Source: Isoetes taiwanensis (lineage: Eukaryota; Streptophyta; Lycopodiopsida; Isoetales; Isoetaceae). From it: DNA of 64,000 nt. The position numbers and the translations under genes are program-made. Position 1 is the first letter of the stretch; every line of letters begins with the position of its first letter. Below the pieces are notes generated by a model. That model saw nothing but the letters and a program-made list of their open reading frames with translations, made no database searches and had not been told where the DNA came from. Positions 46,851 through 56,426 of this stretch are shown piece after piece. Where the stretch lies: NCBI GenBank assembly GCA_021234155.1, contig JAJEKV010000002.1, positions 6,925,177 to 6,989,176 of the forward strand. The letters are read 5' to 3'.

Positions 46851-46976
46851 ACCAAAATAGAATGCTCTACAATTTCCAAAAATAAAAAGTTTTAGGATGT
46901 AGTTAGAATAAGCGTTTTGTGATATTTTGCAATGTTTTCCAATGGTCATAAATAGATAGCATGTCCAGAAATGCCA
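46851..46976 (+). repeat. left copy of the repeat flanking the DIRS element
   Basis: Contains CCAAAATAGA, TTTTAGGATGT, TTAGAATAA and TGTGATATTTTGCAATGTTT in order. The same blocks occur at 51829-51918, on the other side of the DIRS element. The left copy has about 25 extra bases near its start. Confidence 0.88.
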
Positions 46977-47570
46977 GCGATTCGACACCGTTAGATCGCC
47001 ATTCTGGGGAGAGACGAGACTATTTATATGCATCTTCATCCCTTCATCCTTATCGGCGTCTTCTCACAGCAGTGTATGTGCGCCCCTTTTTCCCCTCCCT
47101 GACCCCCCCTGCAGTCGCTTCGCACAGTGAGTCGAGGACTTTTTAACGCTGCATCCTCTCTATATCAGGTTGGTGGTCCGGGTTTTTTCGGGAGCCCCTG
47201 GGCGAGGGTTTCTCATTAGGGTTTTCCTTGAAAACCCGAAAGGGGGGTTATCCCGATGATAAGCCCTAGCACGGCGCCTCTCTTTGGCCCTTCACCATGC
47301 AGCACCATCTCCACATGCTACCTGGACTTGGTTCCTTGTTCTTTTTCAGGGGTAGTCCGATAAGGTTCATATGGTCGGCTACCCCACTTGGATATTCCAA
47401 ACGCTGTATATACTGCTGTGATGAAATATATGCCTATCTTACGTGCACCCCTTTTTTCCATCAACTCTTTCCCGTCGTCGACGTTGCTCCAGTTTTGCTT
47501 GAGCGCTCAACATGCTCGCTATCCTCGGCCTCCTGCTCTTGCTTTACGCTATAGCCACTCTCCTCTGGCA

Positions 47571-48661
47571 GATGGTTGACCCTACTTCCTTCCCCGTTAC
47601 TCCCGACTCTTCTCCCACCCCTTCTTCTTCTGTCTCTCCCACTCGCCTCGCCCGCCATGCTGGGAACCGTAGATCTCGTGAGCCTTCTTTTTCTTTCGAT
47701 ACTGAGATTTTCGACTCCCCCTTCCCTTCCTCCACTACTTCCCTGTCTTCAGCTTCATCTCCACATGTCTCCTCGTTCATTTTCTGGCCATGGGATTCTT
47801 CCCCATTTTATCCTACCTTCTCGTTCCTCCCCAACTTTTTATCCTACCATCCCCGTTCCTTCCCAATCTTCCATCCCTCCACACGTCTTTCCTTCGTCCC
47901 CCTTTCCTTCCACTTGTCTCGCCTCTACCCCTTCGACTACTCCGGTGTTTCATGCCCCATTTTCGGCCCCTTCCTCAGATCCTTTAACCCAGTTGCTTCA
48001 CGAGATGCAGTCTCAACATACCACCTTGAACAATCTTCAATCTACCTTAACGCAGCAGATATCGTTGCACGCCCAACTTGATCGCCTTCAGAGAGAACTC
48101 CGACAGCGAGCTTCGCGGCCTACTCCGACATTTGAGCGCGACTCTACCCGCCATTATTACGATTTTGCTGCGGCCATGGAAGATAGATTTTCCTGGATTC
48201 AGGCACGTTTATCTTCAATGGAGACTCCTATTCCTGATGATGTTCTTCAAATGCTTGAAGATGGTAAGCACCTGGCTGACCAACAGATGAAATCTGTAGT
48301 GATTGCCGACCAACATGGTTACGAGGTGGCTCTCCACTTTGATGGCTCTCCAGCCCTAGGCTTAAACGCTGAAGAATCTAAACGCTTGCACCAAGCCAAG
48401 AAACTTGCACGCGACCGACGTCTCCAACACCAATCCCATTTTTCCACTACTTCTTTCTTACCCACTGCTTCATCTTCTTCTGCTACCCCCATTCGTTGCT
48501 CCATTTGTGGCAAATCTGGACACCTCGCCAATACTTGTTTTCGCGCCGCACTTACACATAATCCTAATGCTCCGACCAACCCCTTCTTTTCCATACCACC
48601 TGCACTTCCTGCTCCCTCTCCTCCACCACCTCGGGACCATGTGCCAGCTTGGTCGTCTTGA
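47571..48661 (+). pseudogene. DIRS gag protein, one frameshift
   Basis: From ATG at 47571 the first part reads as a Ser/Pro/Thr-rich disordered protein (MVDPTSFPVTPDSS). A shift near 47760 moves to the frame that stays open to 48661. That frame has a Gln/Leu-rich coiled-coil stretch (LHEMQSQHTTLNNLQSTLTQ), the DIRS gag signature KSVVIADQHGYEVALHFDG, then EESKRLHQAKKLARDRR and a zinc knuckle CSICGKSGHLANTC (CX2CX4HX4C) for RNA binding. The tail is Pro-rich. The protein would package element RNA. Long frames on the opposite strand are reverse-complement shadows. Confidence 0.88.
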
Positions 48662-48844
48662 ATGCTCTGTTGTTTTTTTTTTTTTGCTTGTACATAGTCC
48701 GGTGTTCTATATAATCAGTTTTTACATTATCATCAGTTTTATAATAATAGCGATTATGGTTTGATTTTTCAGATTGTCGTCTTTTTGATGAGCCTCTTCC
48801 CCATTTACCATTTAATCCTATGGCGGCCGATGTCATTATAGCTT

Positions 48845-50721
48845 AAATCTTAGCTGCAATCGCCTTTCTGATGCCCTCCCTTTTTGGCGATCTATTTCAG
48901 CAAATTCGGTTGTCCTCTCTTGGATCCAGCCTGGTTATCCTCTTCCTTGGGCTGATTCCCTGCCTTCAGAACCTTTCTTTCGTCCCAATTTATCGGGGTC
49001 ACCTTGCTTTTGCCCGCTCTGCTGTTACCGACCTGCTTTGCACTGGAGCTGTGCAATTAGTCGACTCTCGTCCCTTCTTTTGTTCTCCTCTCGGTGTCGT
49101 ACCTAAGGGTGTTGATAAATTCCATTTAATTCTGGATTTGAGATATTTGAATTCTTGGCTACATGTCCCCTCTTTTCGTTATGAATCCCTCTCTGATGCC
49201 ATTGCCGTTCTGCAACCCAATGATTTTCTCTTCACCATCGACCTGAAGTCAGGCTCTCATCATGTCCCCATTTGGCCGCCACATCATACTTTTTTGGGTT
49301 TCCAACTTGACAATCAATTTTTCGTCTTCACCATTCTCCCTTTTGGCTTGTCATCTGCTCCATTTGTCTTCACTAAACTTATGCGGCCACTTTGTCTGTC
49401 ATTGGCATAGTTCTGGCATTCGTTGTACACCCTATATGGATGACTTCCTTTTTAAAACACAGCATGACCCCGTTTCTCTTCAGTACTCAGTCATTCAGGA
49501 TCTAAGTCTGCAGGATTTCTTTTAGCTTGGCCAAAATGTCGTTTGTGGATATCCCATTGCACCATCTTCTTGGGCCCTCTCTCTCTCAAGAAGAAGCAGA
49601 GATTTTTCCATCTTTCTTCTGTTGTCCTTTCATCTTCGATGCTTACCTCCCGTCGCCTAGCTCAGCTTCTTGGGTTCCTTCAATCTTTGCGGATCATTTT
49701 CAGTTCCCTTGTTTCTGCATTGACATTTTCTGCTATCATTTAATTCAACCCCTCGATTGGGATGCTCCAATTTCTCTTACACCTTTGGCCCATCTGGAAG
49801 TCCTACTTTGGGAGTCAGTTGTGGCCTCCTTAGCCTCTCGCTCCATTGCTCAGAATCGCGGCCCTTCTGCTCTTATTGGGTTTGATGACAGTGCTTTTAG
49901 TTGGGGCGGGTGGTTGCAGATTCCTGGTCAACCTCGTACTGATTTCTCTGGCCTTTTCTACCCTTTTGAACTTGCTCACTCATTATCTGGCGTGAACTCT
50001 TTGCTTTCTACCATATCCTTCGCTTAACTACCCATTCTTTGGTCGCTCGTCGTCTTATTGTTCGCGGGGATAACCTTAATGTTTTTTGCTCCTTCGTAAA
50101 GGCAGTTCTTTTTCTCCGGACTTGCAATTTCTTCTCCTGAGATATTTTTGTTTTGTTTTCACTACTCAATTTCACTTGATCCCGTTTGGATTCCATGCTC
50201 AAATATCTCTAGGTTTGGATTCCGTTTTGGATTCCACGCTCAAATTTCACTATCTCTCTAGGTTGCCTCAAATGGACGAGTTTGCTTTAGCCCCCTGGTG
50301 TTTCCAGCACATAGATCGCACTTGGGGGCCACATCATGTTGATCGTTTTGCATCCCCTCTTAATGCCAAACTCCCGGTATTCAATACTTGTTTTGCTTAC
50401 CCTCATCGCATTCCTCCAGACGCATTCACTTATGATTGGCACATATTTAATAATTATTGTTTCCCTCCCCCACCTTTAGTTCCTCGAGTTTTGGCCCATG
50501 CCACTGCTTGCCATGCTCGCATCACCCTTACTATTTTATTCTGGTCTTCTGCTCCCTGGTGGCCTCTTTTGTGGCTAGGCTTGTCCTGGGTTCCCTTTGT
50601 ACATGATTCTATGTTTTTTGATGAGTTCTCCCAGGCCATTCTTCCTCATCTTTCTGCTTCTTTTTCTTGGTTTATGCGTCGACATGTTTTTGCGATCTTT
50701 GCTCTTCGTTGTGTTTTCTAG
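48845..50721 (+). pseudogene. DIRS reverse transcriptase and RNase H
   Basis: About 48845-48980 encodes the N-terminal part (DALPFWRSISANSVVLSWIQ, then GYPLPWADSLPSEPFF). After a frameshift, 49000-49410 gives the fingers and palm (VDSRPFFCSPLGVVPK, DKFHLILDLRYLNSWL, FTIDLKSGSHHVPI, LPFGLSSAPFVFTKL). A second shift leads to YMDDF at about 49433, the catalytic pair. RNase H follows at about 49860-50100 (GFDDSAFSWGGWLQ) and the DIRS C-terminal block at 50086-50721 (WGPHHVDRFASPLNAKLPVF, APWWPLLWLGLSW). It copies element RNA and degrades the template strand. The multiple shifts rule out one working polyprotein. Confidence 0.9.
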
Positions 50722-51112
50722 CGATGTCTTGACTATATATCTTTTTGTTTGTTTTCAGCCATTTTTCAACTTGTACCCTCCAGTGAATTGCACCTGTATT
50801 TTTCTACCTTGCCGTTCCTGCTCTCTTCTTCCTTGCGCTTCACTCACATATTACGCCATTTTTAGGTAAGCTTTGCCACCTGGTGCTTTCATTATGTATG
50901 TTCCTTCTCCCCCCCATCTCCTATTACTATTGTTGCCATTTTTACATCCCTCCAAGACCAACAATCCTCCTCATCCACACTCCTTTCCGCATCCATGACC
51001 ATTTGCCTTTTCACCAACTCCTCAACCTACCTTCCCTGTCTCCTCGCCGCTACCTCTTTTAGTTAAATTGGTCCGGTGTTGACATGCCCTCCCGTCTCGC
51101 CCTCATCTACCT

Positions 51113-51714
51113 TTGCTCCCTGACCATGTACGATCCATTGTCACACGTTTTGCCGCTCCATCTGCCTCTTTTACAGACCTTTCAAAAGCCACATTGATCA
51201 CGCTATCTTTCGCAGCATTTTTGCGTATCTCTGAGGCTTTGGCCCTAAATTGGCATGATATTACTTTTGAACCTTCTCACGCATCCATCTTCATTTGTCG
51301 CTCCAAATGCGATCAGTCTGCTAGAGGCTATTCAGTTGTCGTGGCTAGACTTCCATCATTCGCTTGTCCTGTTACCCTCTTACAGCGTTTGAACTTTTGT
51401 GGCGCATTCCATTTATCGGACCCAGCTTCTGGTGGCCCTCTTTTTCGTATGTTCCCTTCTTCCCTTCATCCTCTCTCTTATTACACTGCACGGCAGTGGT
51501 GGCGGCATTGCTTGATGGCAATCGGCTTAGACCCTTCCCTTTATGGCACTCATGCAGATCGTCAAGGGGGTGCTTCGGCGGTGGCAGCTCGTGGTGTGTT
51601 GACCATAAGATTGCGCGCACTCACGGATGTTGGCGTTCTCCTTCGGCTCATGCTCGTTATGTCACACCCAACTTGCACCAACAGCTCTCCCTCTCCCACC
51701 ATCTGGGTCTTTGA
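51113..51714 (+). pseudogene. DIRS tyrosine recombinase, one frameshift
   Basis: Catalytic-fold landmarks in order: LRISEALALNW (first Arg, box 1), then THADRQGGASAVAARGV (H-x2-R, box 2). After a frameshift near 51598, DHKIARTHGCWRSPSAHARY carries the box 2 Trp and the nucleophile Tyr, and the frame ends LHQQLSLSHHLGL at a TGA (51712-51714). The order R...HxxR...W...Y is that of the lambda-integrase superfamily. This enzyme would insert circular DIRS cDNA. The stop lies about 40 bp before the right inverted repeat, the expected compact layout. The frame running on to 51775 is out of register after the shift. Confidence 0.9.
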
Positions 51715-51828
51715 GAGGGAAGTTCTCTTTGGATCGGCCGGTTTTCCCGTCTACACGAGTCTCTCACCAGAATGAGAATTTTTATAAAGAAGTATATTGT
51801 ATGACTTTAGTGTGGCCCTCAGACCCAA

Positions 51829-51918
51829 AATAGAAAATTTTAGGATGTGATTAGAATAACAATTCTGTGATATTTTGCAATGTTTTGAATGCTCATACAT
51901 AGATAGCAACTATTCCAG
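51829..51918 (+). repeat. right copy of the repeat flanking the DIRS element
   Basis: Partner of 46851-46976, in the same orientation: CCCAAAATAGA, TTTTAGGATGT, TTAGAATAA, TGTGATATTTTGCAATGTTT, CATAGATAGCA. It lies outside the right inverted repeat and ends before the TATA box of the Helitron gene. Confidence 0.88.
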
Positions 51919-51941
51919 AGCCATTGTTCTAACCCTGCTCC

Positions 51942-51950
51942 TATATAAAA
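51942..51950 (+). promoter_or_regulatory. TATA box of the Helitron Rep gene
   Basis: TATATAAAA lies only about 8 bp before the ATG at 51958 (MPRRRREETLEEKEARATEI). As a TATA box it would place transcription start downstream of that ATG, so it may instead serve a later start, or be a chance AT word. Listed with low confidence. Confidence 0.35.
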
Positions 51951-51957
51951 TAGAACA

Positions 51958-54293
51958 ATGCCACGTAGACGAAGAGAGGAGACATTAGAAGAGAAGGAAG
52001 CTAGAGCGACCGAGATAGAGAAAGATACCAAAATAGAAGACATCGGCTACTTGCTACAGAGACGCCAGAGGAGCGACAAGCAAGGCTGAATAGAGCTGCC
52101 AAAATACAGAGAAACAGAAGGGTAGGGAGAAACAAATAAAGAGTAGGGAGATAGAGGAGGAGCGTGCTGCCAGGTTGACCCACCATACAGAGGAAGTGGC
52201 CGCGAACAGGCTCAGCGGCCGGCAGGATGGATGCCGAGCGTGCTATCAGGTTAGCCCACCATGCATAGAAGGTGGGCTGCGAAGCTCGATTACCCTGAGG
52301 AGAGGGGGATCACGGGGGCATGTTGCCATATTGGCCCGGCATGCACAAAAAATATGGCAGGCGAGCGGGTTCAGCGCTATGAGGAGAGAGGATGCACATC
52401 GTGCTACCAGGTTGGCTCACCATGCAGAGGAAGTGACCGCGAGCAGGCTTATGGCTCTGCAGGGCGAGACAGAGGAGCAATATATTGAGAGGCTAGCTGT
52501 AGAGGCTCAACAAAGACATGCAAATTGAGATAAACCTTCAACTTGTAGAATATCTCGGACTAATCATTCAACACATATCGAGTCTCACCACTGTGGAGAA
52601 CTGAACAGGGAATGCAAATATTGCCATGCACTAACATTTAAACATGATGATACGAAATGTTGTTATGAGGACAAGTAAGCCTCCATTCTTTGACAGTGAT
52701 GCCCCCATTGCTATACCACTTACTCATTGGGGATCACAAGAGTTCAAGTCCCACATTAGAATTTACAATAATGCATTGGCATTTGCATCCTTTGCAGTAG
52801 ACATACAACAATTTAGCACACCAGACCCATATTGCTTTAAGATCCACGGCCAAGTGTATCATAGATCTGGACCTGCTCATCCTGATGATAATGTACCGCC
52901 GAGATATGCGCAATTTGTACATCCTAGACATCTAGTACACGAATGAGGAGCGTACACAAAACGTACATAATATAGAGTGCGACATGGACCTTATGCGGCA
53001 ACTGAGAAAACTAGAATGGTGCAATGTTCCAATGGCTTTCCAAAAGCTTTTGTTGAAAGCACATCGATAAAAAAGAATGGGTACCTAGAGTACAGGCGAC
53101 GCGCTAGCGTGCAGTATGAGCAAGGGAATAGAATGATAGACAACAGTATGGTTGTCCCAGGCAATCCCTACCTCTTGCAGAAATATATCAGCCATATAAA
53201 TGTGGACCAGTGCTTTAGTGTTGCAAGCATAGAATATATTTTCAAATACATTCATAAGGGCCATGATTGAGCAAGTATAAAGTTGACTGCGCATCTAGAT
53301 GCAAGCATGCCGTCCGCATACAATTGGGACAAAGTATAGGAATTCCTCGATACCAAATACATTTTTGCACCAGAAGCAATGTGGAGGATATATGGTTACA
53401 AGACGCACCACACATCCCACACTGTGCACAGGTTGCCTGTTCACTTGCCTAAAAGACAAATGGTATACTATGAAGAGGGTCAATAATGGATTGCCTTGGA
53501 ACATGTTGCAGCAAAACACACAATGCTCACTGCCTGGTTTGAGCTAAATAAGGTTGATGCAGCCGCTCAACAACACACATATCCAGAAATCCCCCATCAT
53601 TACACTTTTATAAAGAGCGAGGGTGTTTGAAAAATAAGAGAGGACAAATATAAGCTGATTTTAAGGATGTACAATGTGAGCTCAAATGATGTGGAGAGAT
53701 ATTACTGGCACCTATTGTTGCTATATAGAAAAGGGGCCACCAGCTTCGAAGACATGAAGAATGTCGATGGCAAGCAATGCAATACCTTTCATGTGACGAC
53801 AGAGGAACTCGGGCTATTAGCAGACAATGCAGAGTGGGAAAGAACGCTTGATGATGTAGTTGCTTTTCAAATGCCTGCTCAATTGCAACAAGCATTCGCC
53901 TTCATCTGTATATATGGACCTCCCTCGAATTCATTAAACTTGTGGGAGAGGTTCAAAGCGCCATTTAGCAGAAGATTATACCCGTGACATGCTAGAGGAA
54001 GATGCATACAATGCAACATTGCTATCCATGAATGAAATTTTCCTTGCAAATGAAACGAGATTAACTTCCAGAACCAAGACGAACTTAGTATTATGATGCA
54101 ACGGTCAGTCACACATTCGATGTAGCTTTCAAAAAAGCTAAAGGGGATGAATGATATGCGAAATTGGCTCCAGCCCAAAAAGAAATAGCTGATGTGATTC
54201 TCCTTGCAATTGAAGGAGCGCAACTATAAGATTCGTGTATAAATGTGGATGGTTCTGGAGGGTCTGGAAAAATGTTCATCTTCAATTACGACA
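51958..54293 (+). pseudogene. autonomous Helitron Rep/helicase, truncated
   Basis: A decayed rolling-circle transposase. It starts at ATG 51958 with a basic, Arg/Glu-rich N-terminus, passes a degenerate repeat region, then a Cys/His finger (HHCGELNRECKYCHAL) near 52590. Next is the Helitron Rep block: TPDPYCFKIHGQVYHRSG (about 52810), CSNGFPKAF, VVPGNPYLLQKYISHINV, then YIFAPEAMWRIYGYKTHHTS and LPVHLPKRQMVYYEEGQ (53345-53490). The helicase approach follows (MYNVSSNDVERYYWHLLLLY, AEWERTLDDVVAFQMPAQLQ). It ends with the Walker A DGSGGSGKMF, in which the usual final Thr/Ser is Met. At least four stops and several shifts are present. All helicase motifs beyond Walker A are missing because PPR sequence begins there. 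Confidence 0.92.
52160..52450 (+). repeat. four ~75-bp coding repeats in the Helitron N-terminus
   Basis: Units read RAARLTHHTEEVAANRL, RAIRLAHHA, HVAILARHAQKIWQA and RATRLAHHAEEVTASRL after adjusting frame. The first and last are best kept. Arg/Ala/Glu-rich repeats upstream of the Rep finger are common in plant Helitron proteins, but here the His-His core is distinctive. Confidence 0.7.
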
Positions 54294-54884
54294 AATATGA
54301 GATGGATTTGGTCATAAGCAGTGGCCTTAATGACATGTACACAAGATGTGCCAGCATTGAAGATGCTAAAGAAGTGTTTTACAAATTGCCTGCATGGGAT
54401 GTTGTTTCATGGAATGGGATACATGCAACCTTGGCTTATCATGGGGATGCAAATGACATTTTTAAGATGTTTAGGTGGATATATGATTATGGTGTAATAC
54501 CCAATCAAGTTAGTTTTCTTTCTTTGCTGAGTGCATGTATTAAGGTGGCTTCATTGGAAAAGGGAAAACAGTTTCACATGCACATCTTGAGATCTCAGTT
54601 TATGTTTGACTCTTCGATTGGCAATAGTCTTATTGACGTGCATGCTAACTCCGACATCATAGAAGATGCTCAACAGATTTTTGATAGGCTACCTTCTCAG
54701 AATACTATCACTTGGAATGCAATAATTACAGGGTATGCACAGCATGGGCATGCAACAATGGTTTTGAAGACTTGTAAGGAAATGCAAGGATCTGGTACAT
54801 GGCCAGACTCTACCAGCCTAACCTGTCTTTTATGCTCCTGCAGTTATGCAGGCCTCATTAATAAAGGTTGTTTTTATTTGTGCT
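54294..54884 (+). pseudogene. pentatricopeptide-repeat (PPR, PLS-type) gene fragment
   Basis: About 197 codons open without a stop, continuous with the Helitron Walker A frame. PPR hallmarks: DLVISSGLNDMYTRCASIED, LPAWDVVSWN, FLSLLSACIKVASLEKGKQF, SFIGNSLID-like SSIGNSLIDVHANSDIIEDA, and NTITWNAIITGYAQHGHATM. Plant PPR proteins of this class bind organelle RNA and often direct C-to-U editing. There is no N-terminal targeting peptide or C-terminal E/DYW domain. The left edge is the Helitron join at about 54290, the right edge the LTR start at 54886. It is truncated at both sides and not functional as such, though the sequence is well kept. Confidence 0.92.
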
Positions 54885-54885
54885 T

Positions 54886-56415
54886 TGTGACGTTCCAGGT
54901 ATTTATACGGTATACGTATACACCTAGGACACGTCACCAAGACATATTGGGCCTAAGGGTCCAAGTGAGGGTCGACCATAATGGTTTTATTTAGATATGC
55001 TAATAAATCCATTATGGATAATTATAAATTATAATGGACTAATTCACATAATTAAGCCATTATGGCCTAATTAGCTAATTATCACCAGGGGGCCACTGGC
55101 CCAAAATCGATTGGCGGGAGGACTTTCCATTTTGGGCCTAGGAAAAGGGGTCCTACCCCATTTTCTCTCCCAAATTCGAATTTGGGACTAAGGAGGAGCA
55201 GCAGCCAGCAGCCTAGACTTGATTTGCCAACAATCACCTACCAGTTTTGAGAGATGGAGTCTTATCGTGACCGTGGCTCTAGCCAGGACACCGGTTAGTC
55301 AATAGATAGGTTTCTTTTCTGCTAACACTTCTTTGAGTAGATGGAATGGTTAAATTCTCTTTATGAATCGTTCTGAATACATGAATGATAGTTACAATAG
55401 TTCTTTCTGCTTCTTCCGTGTATTGGGAATTAAGGGCAGGGTAGAGGCCTAAAAGCTTCCTAGGAATTAGAGATGTCTCTAGCTAGATCCCTTAATACCC
55501 AATACTTGCGGCCTGTGCACAAGAGCCTACCTGGTTGTGGATGCTATGATGTGGTTCAACACCAGACAACGAGCATGAGGGTGAATGGGGGTGGGGTCAC
55601 GCCTGCCAAGCACTCACGGGACTCCTATAGTGTGCTAGACTTATAGCCGGTCGGCGTGTGTGCCGGGCGGGTATGGGTCGACACTCTCACGGGCGGAGAG
55701 TGAGTCATAGATGGCGATCACGGGCTCGAAGCGGGTTGGTGGTGACCTTTAGATTTAGGGGAGTAAGTGATGATGCGGATCGCGGGGGTGTGATGCGGCC
55801 GCGTGTTCTCTAACACACCCGAGGGATCCGTCATGCTGGGGGGAGGCGCCTCGACCTGCCTCATGGGGCCAGGGGAGATGTAACCCGGTAGTCTCGAAGG
55901 GTGATTCCTTGGGATTCGTCTCGGGAGGGCTACAAGCATGTCATAGCATGATTGACCTATCTGCAAAGTGTGCCTGGGAGGCGGGTGGAGTGGACAACCC
56001 TAGCCATTGTCTTATGCCCCATAGCGCCATGTTATACTTCCGTCTGTTGATATCTTGAGACCACGGCGTCCAGTTGATCCTTGGAGTGAGCCCGGGGTAG
56101 TGCCTTGTTATTGTGTCATTTCATGTTGTTATGAATGGTTTATCTTTGCCATGATGATGAGGATGGGCCACCCTTAGGTGGTGGTATATTATTATACATT
56201 ATGATTGTATCTTGACATATATGTATGCTTCATTGTATAGGATTCCCCATAGAGGGCGTGGGGTGAATGACACCTCAGTGATCCTGGGGATGCTTGGTCA
56301 TCCCAAGTATTAGGAGTCTGACGGAGGGCCCTGCCATGGTGATTTGAGAGTAAGCCATGGGGGAAATCATATCTATCGATGGGAGCATCATTATGGATAC
56401 AGGGGCGTCCGCGAT
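54886..56415 (+). mobile_element. 5' LTR-like region, copy B
   Basis: Starts TGTGACGTTCCAGG, as copy A does at 45871, and shares its ordered blocks to about 55692. It continues to 56415, just before a primer-binding-site-like sequence, so the full LTR could be about 1.5 kb and copy A a shorter form. Alternatively the LTR ends near 55692 and the rest is leader. It interrupts the PPR fragment. The 82-codon and 87-codon minus-strand frames inside are not genes. Confidence 0.6.
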
Positions 56416-56426
56416 TGGTATCGAGC
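56416..56426 (+). promoter_or_regulatory. probable Ty3 primer-binding site (tRNA-Met type, one deletion)
   Basis: TGGTATCGAGC differs from the standard initiator tRNA-Met primer-binding sequence by loss of one A. It has the right orientation for the decayed Ty3 gag-pol that follows and supports copy B being its 5' LTR. Confidence 0.6.

Larger units (their letters stand above)
46999..51775 (+). mobile_element. DIRS-type tyrosine-recombinase retrotransposon
   Basis: A nearly full-length 4.8-kb element in standard order: gag with CCHC knuckle, reverse transcriptase with YMDD, RNase H and its C-terminal DIRS extension, then a tyrosine recombinase. The ends carry short inverted repeats: CCATTCTGGGGAGAGACGAG at 46999 versus CGAGTCTCTCACCAGAATGA at about 51756, about 16 of 19 bases complementary. 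DIRS elements integrate by recombinase through a circular intermediate and so lack integrase and target duplications; no integrase is present here. At least three frameshifts (near 47760, 48980 and 51600) make it non-autonomous now. The internal complementary region was not located. Confidence 0.9.

Noticed and set aside
47461-47780. Minus-strand Glu/Arg/Gly-rich frames over the DIRS gag
   Set aside because: They are the reverse complement of the Ser/Pro-rich gag coding sequence.
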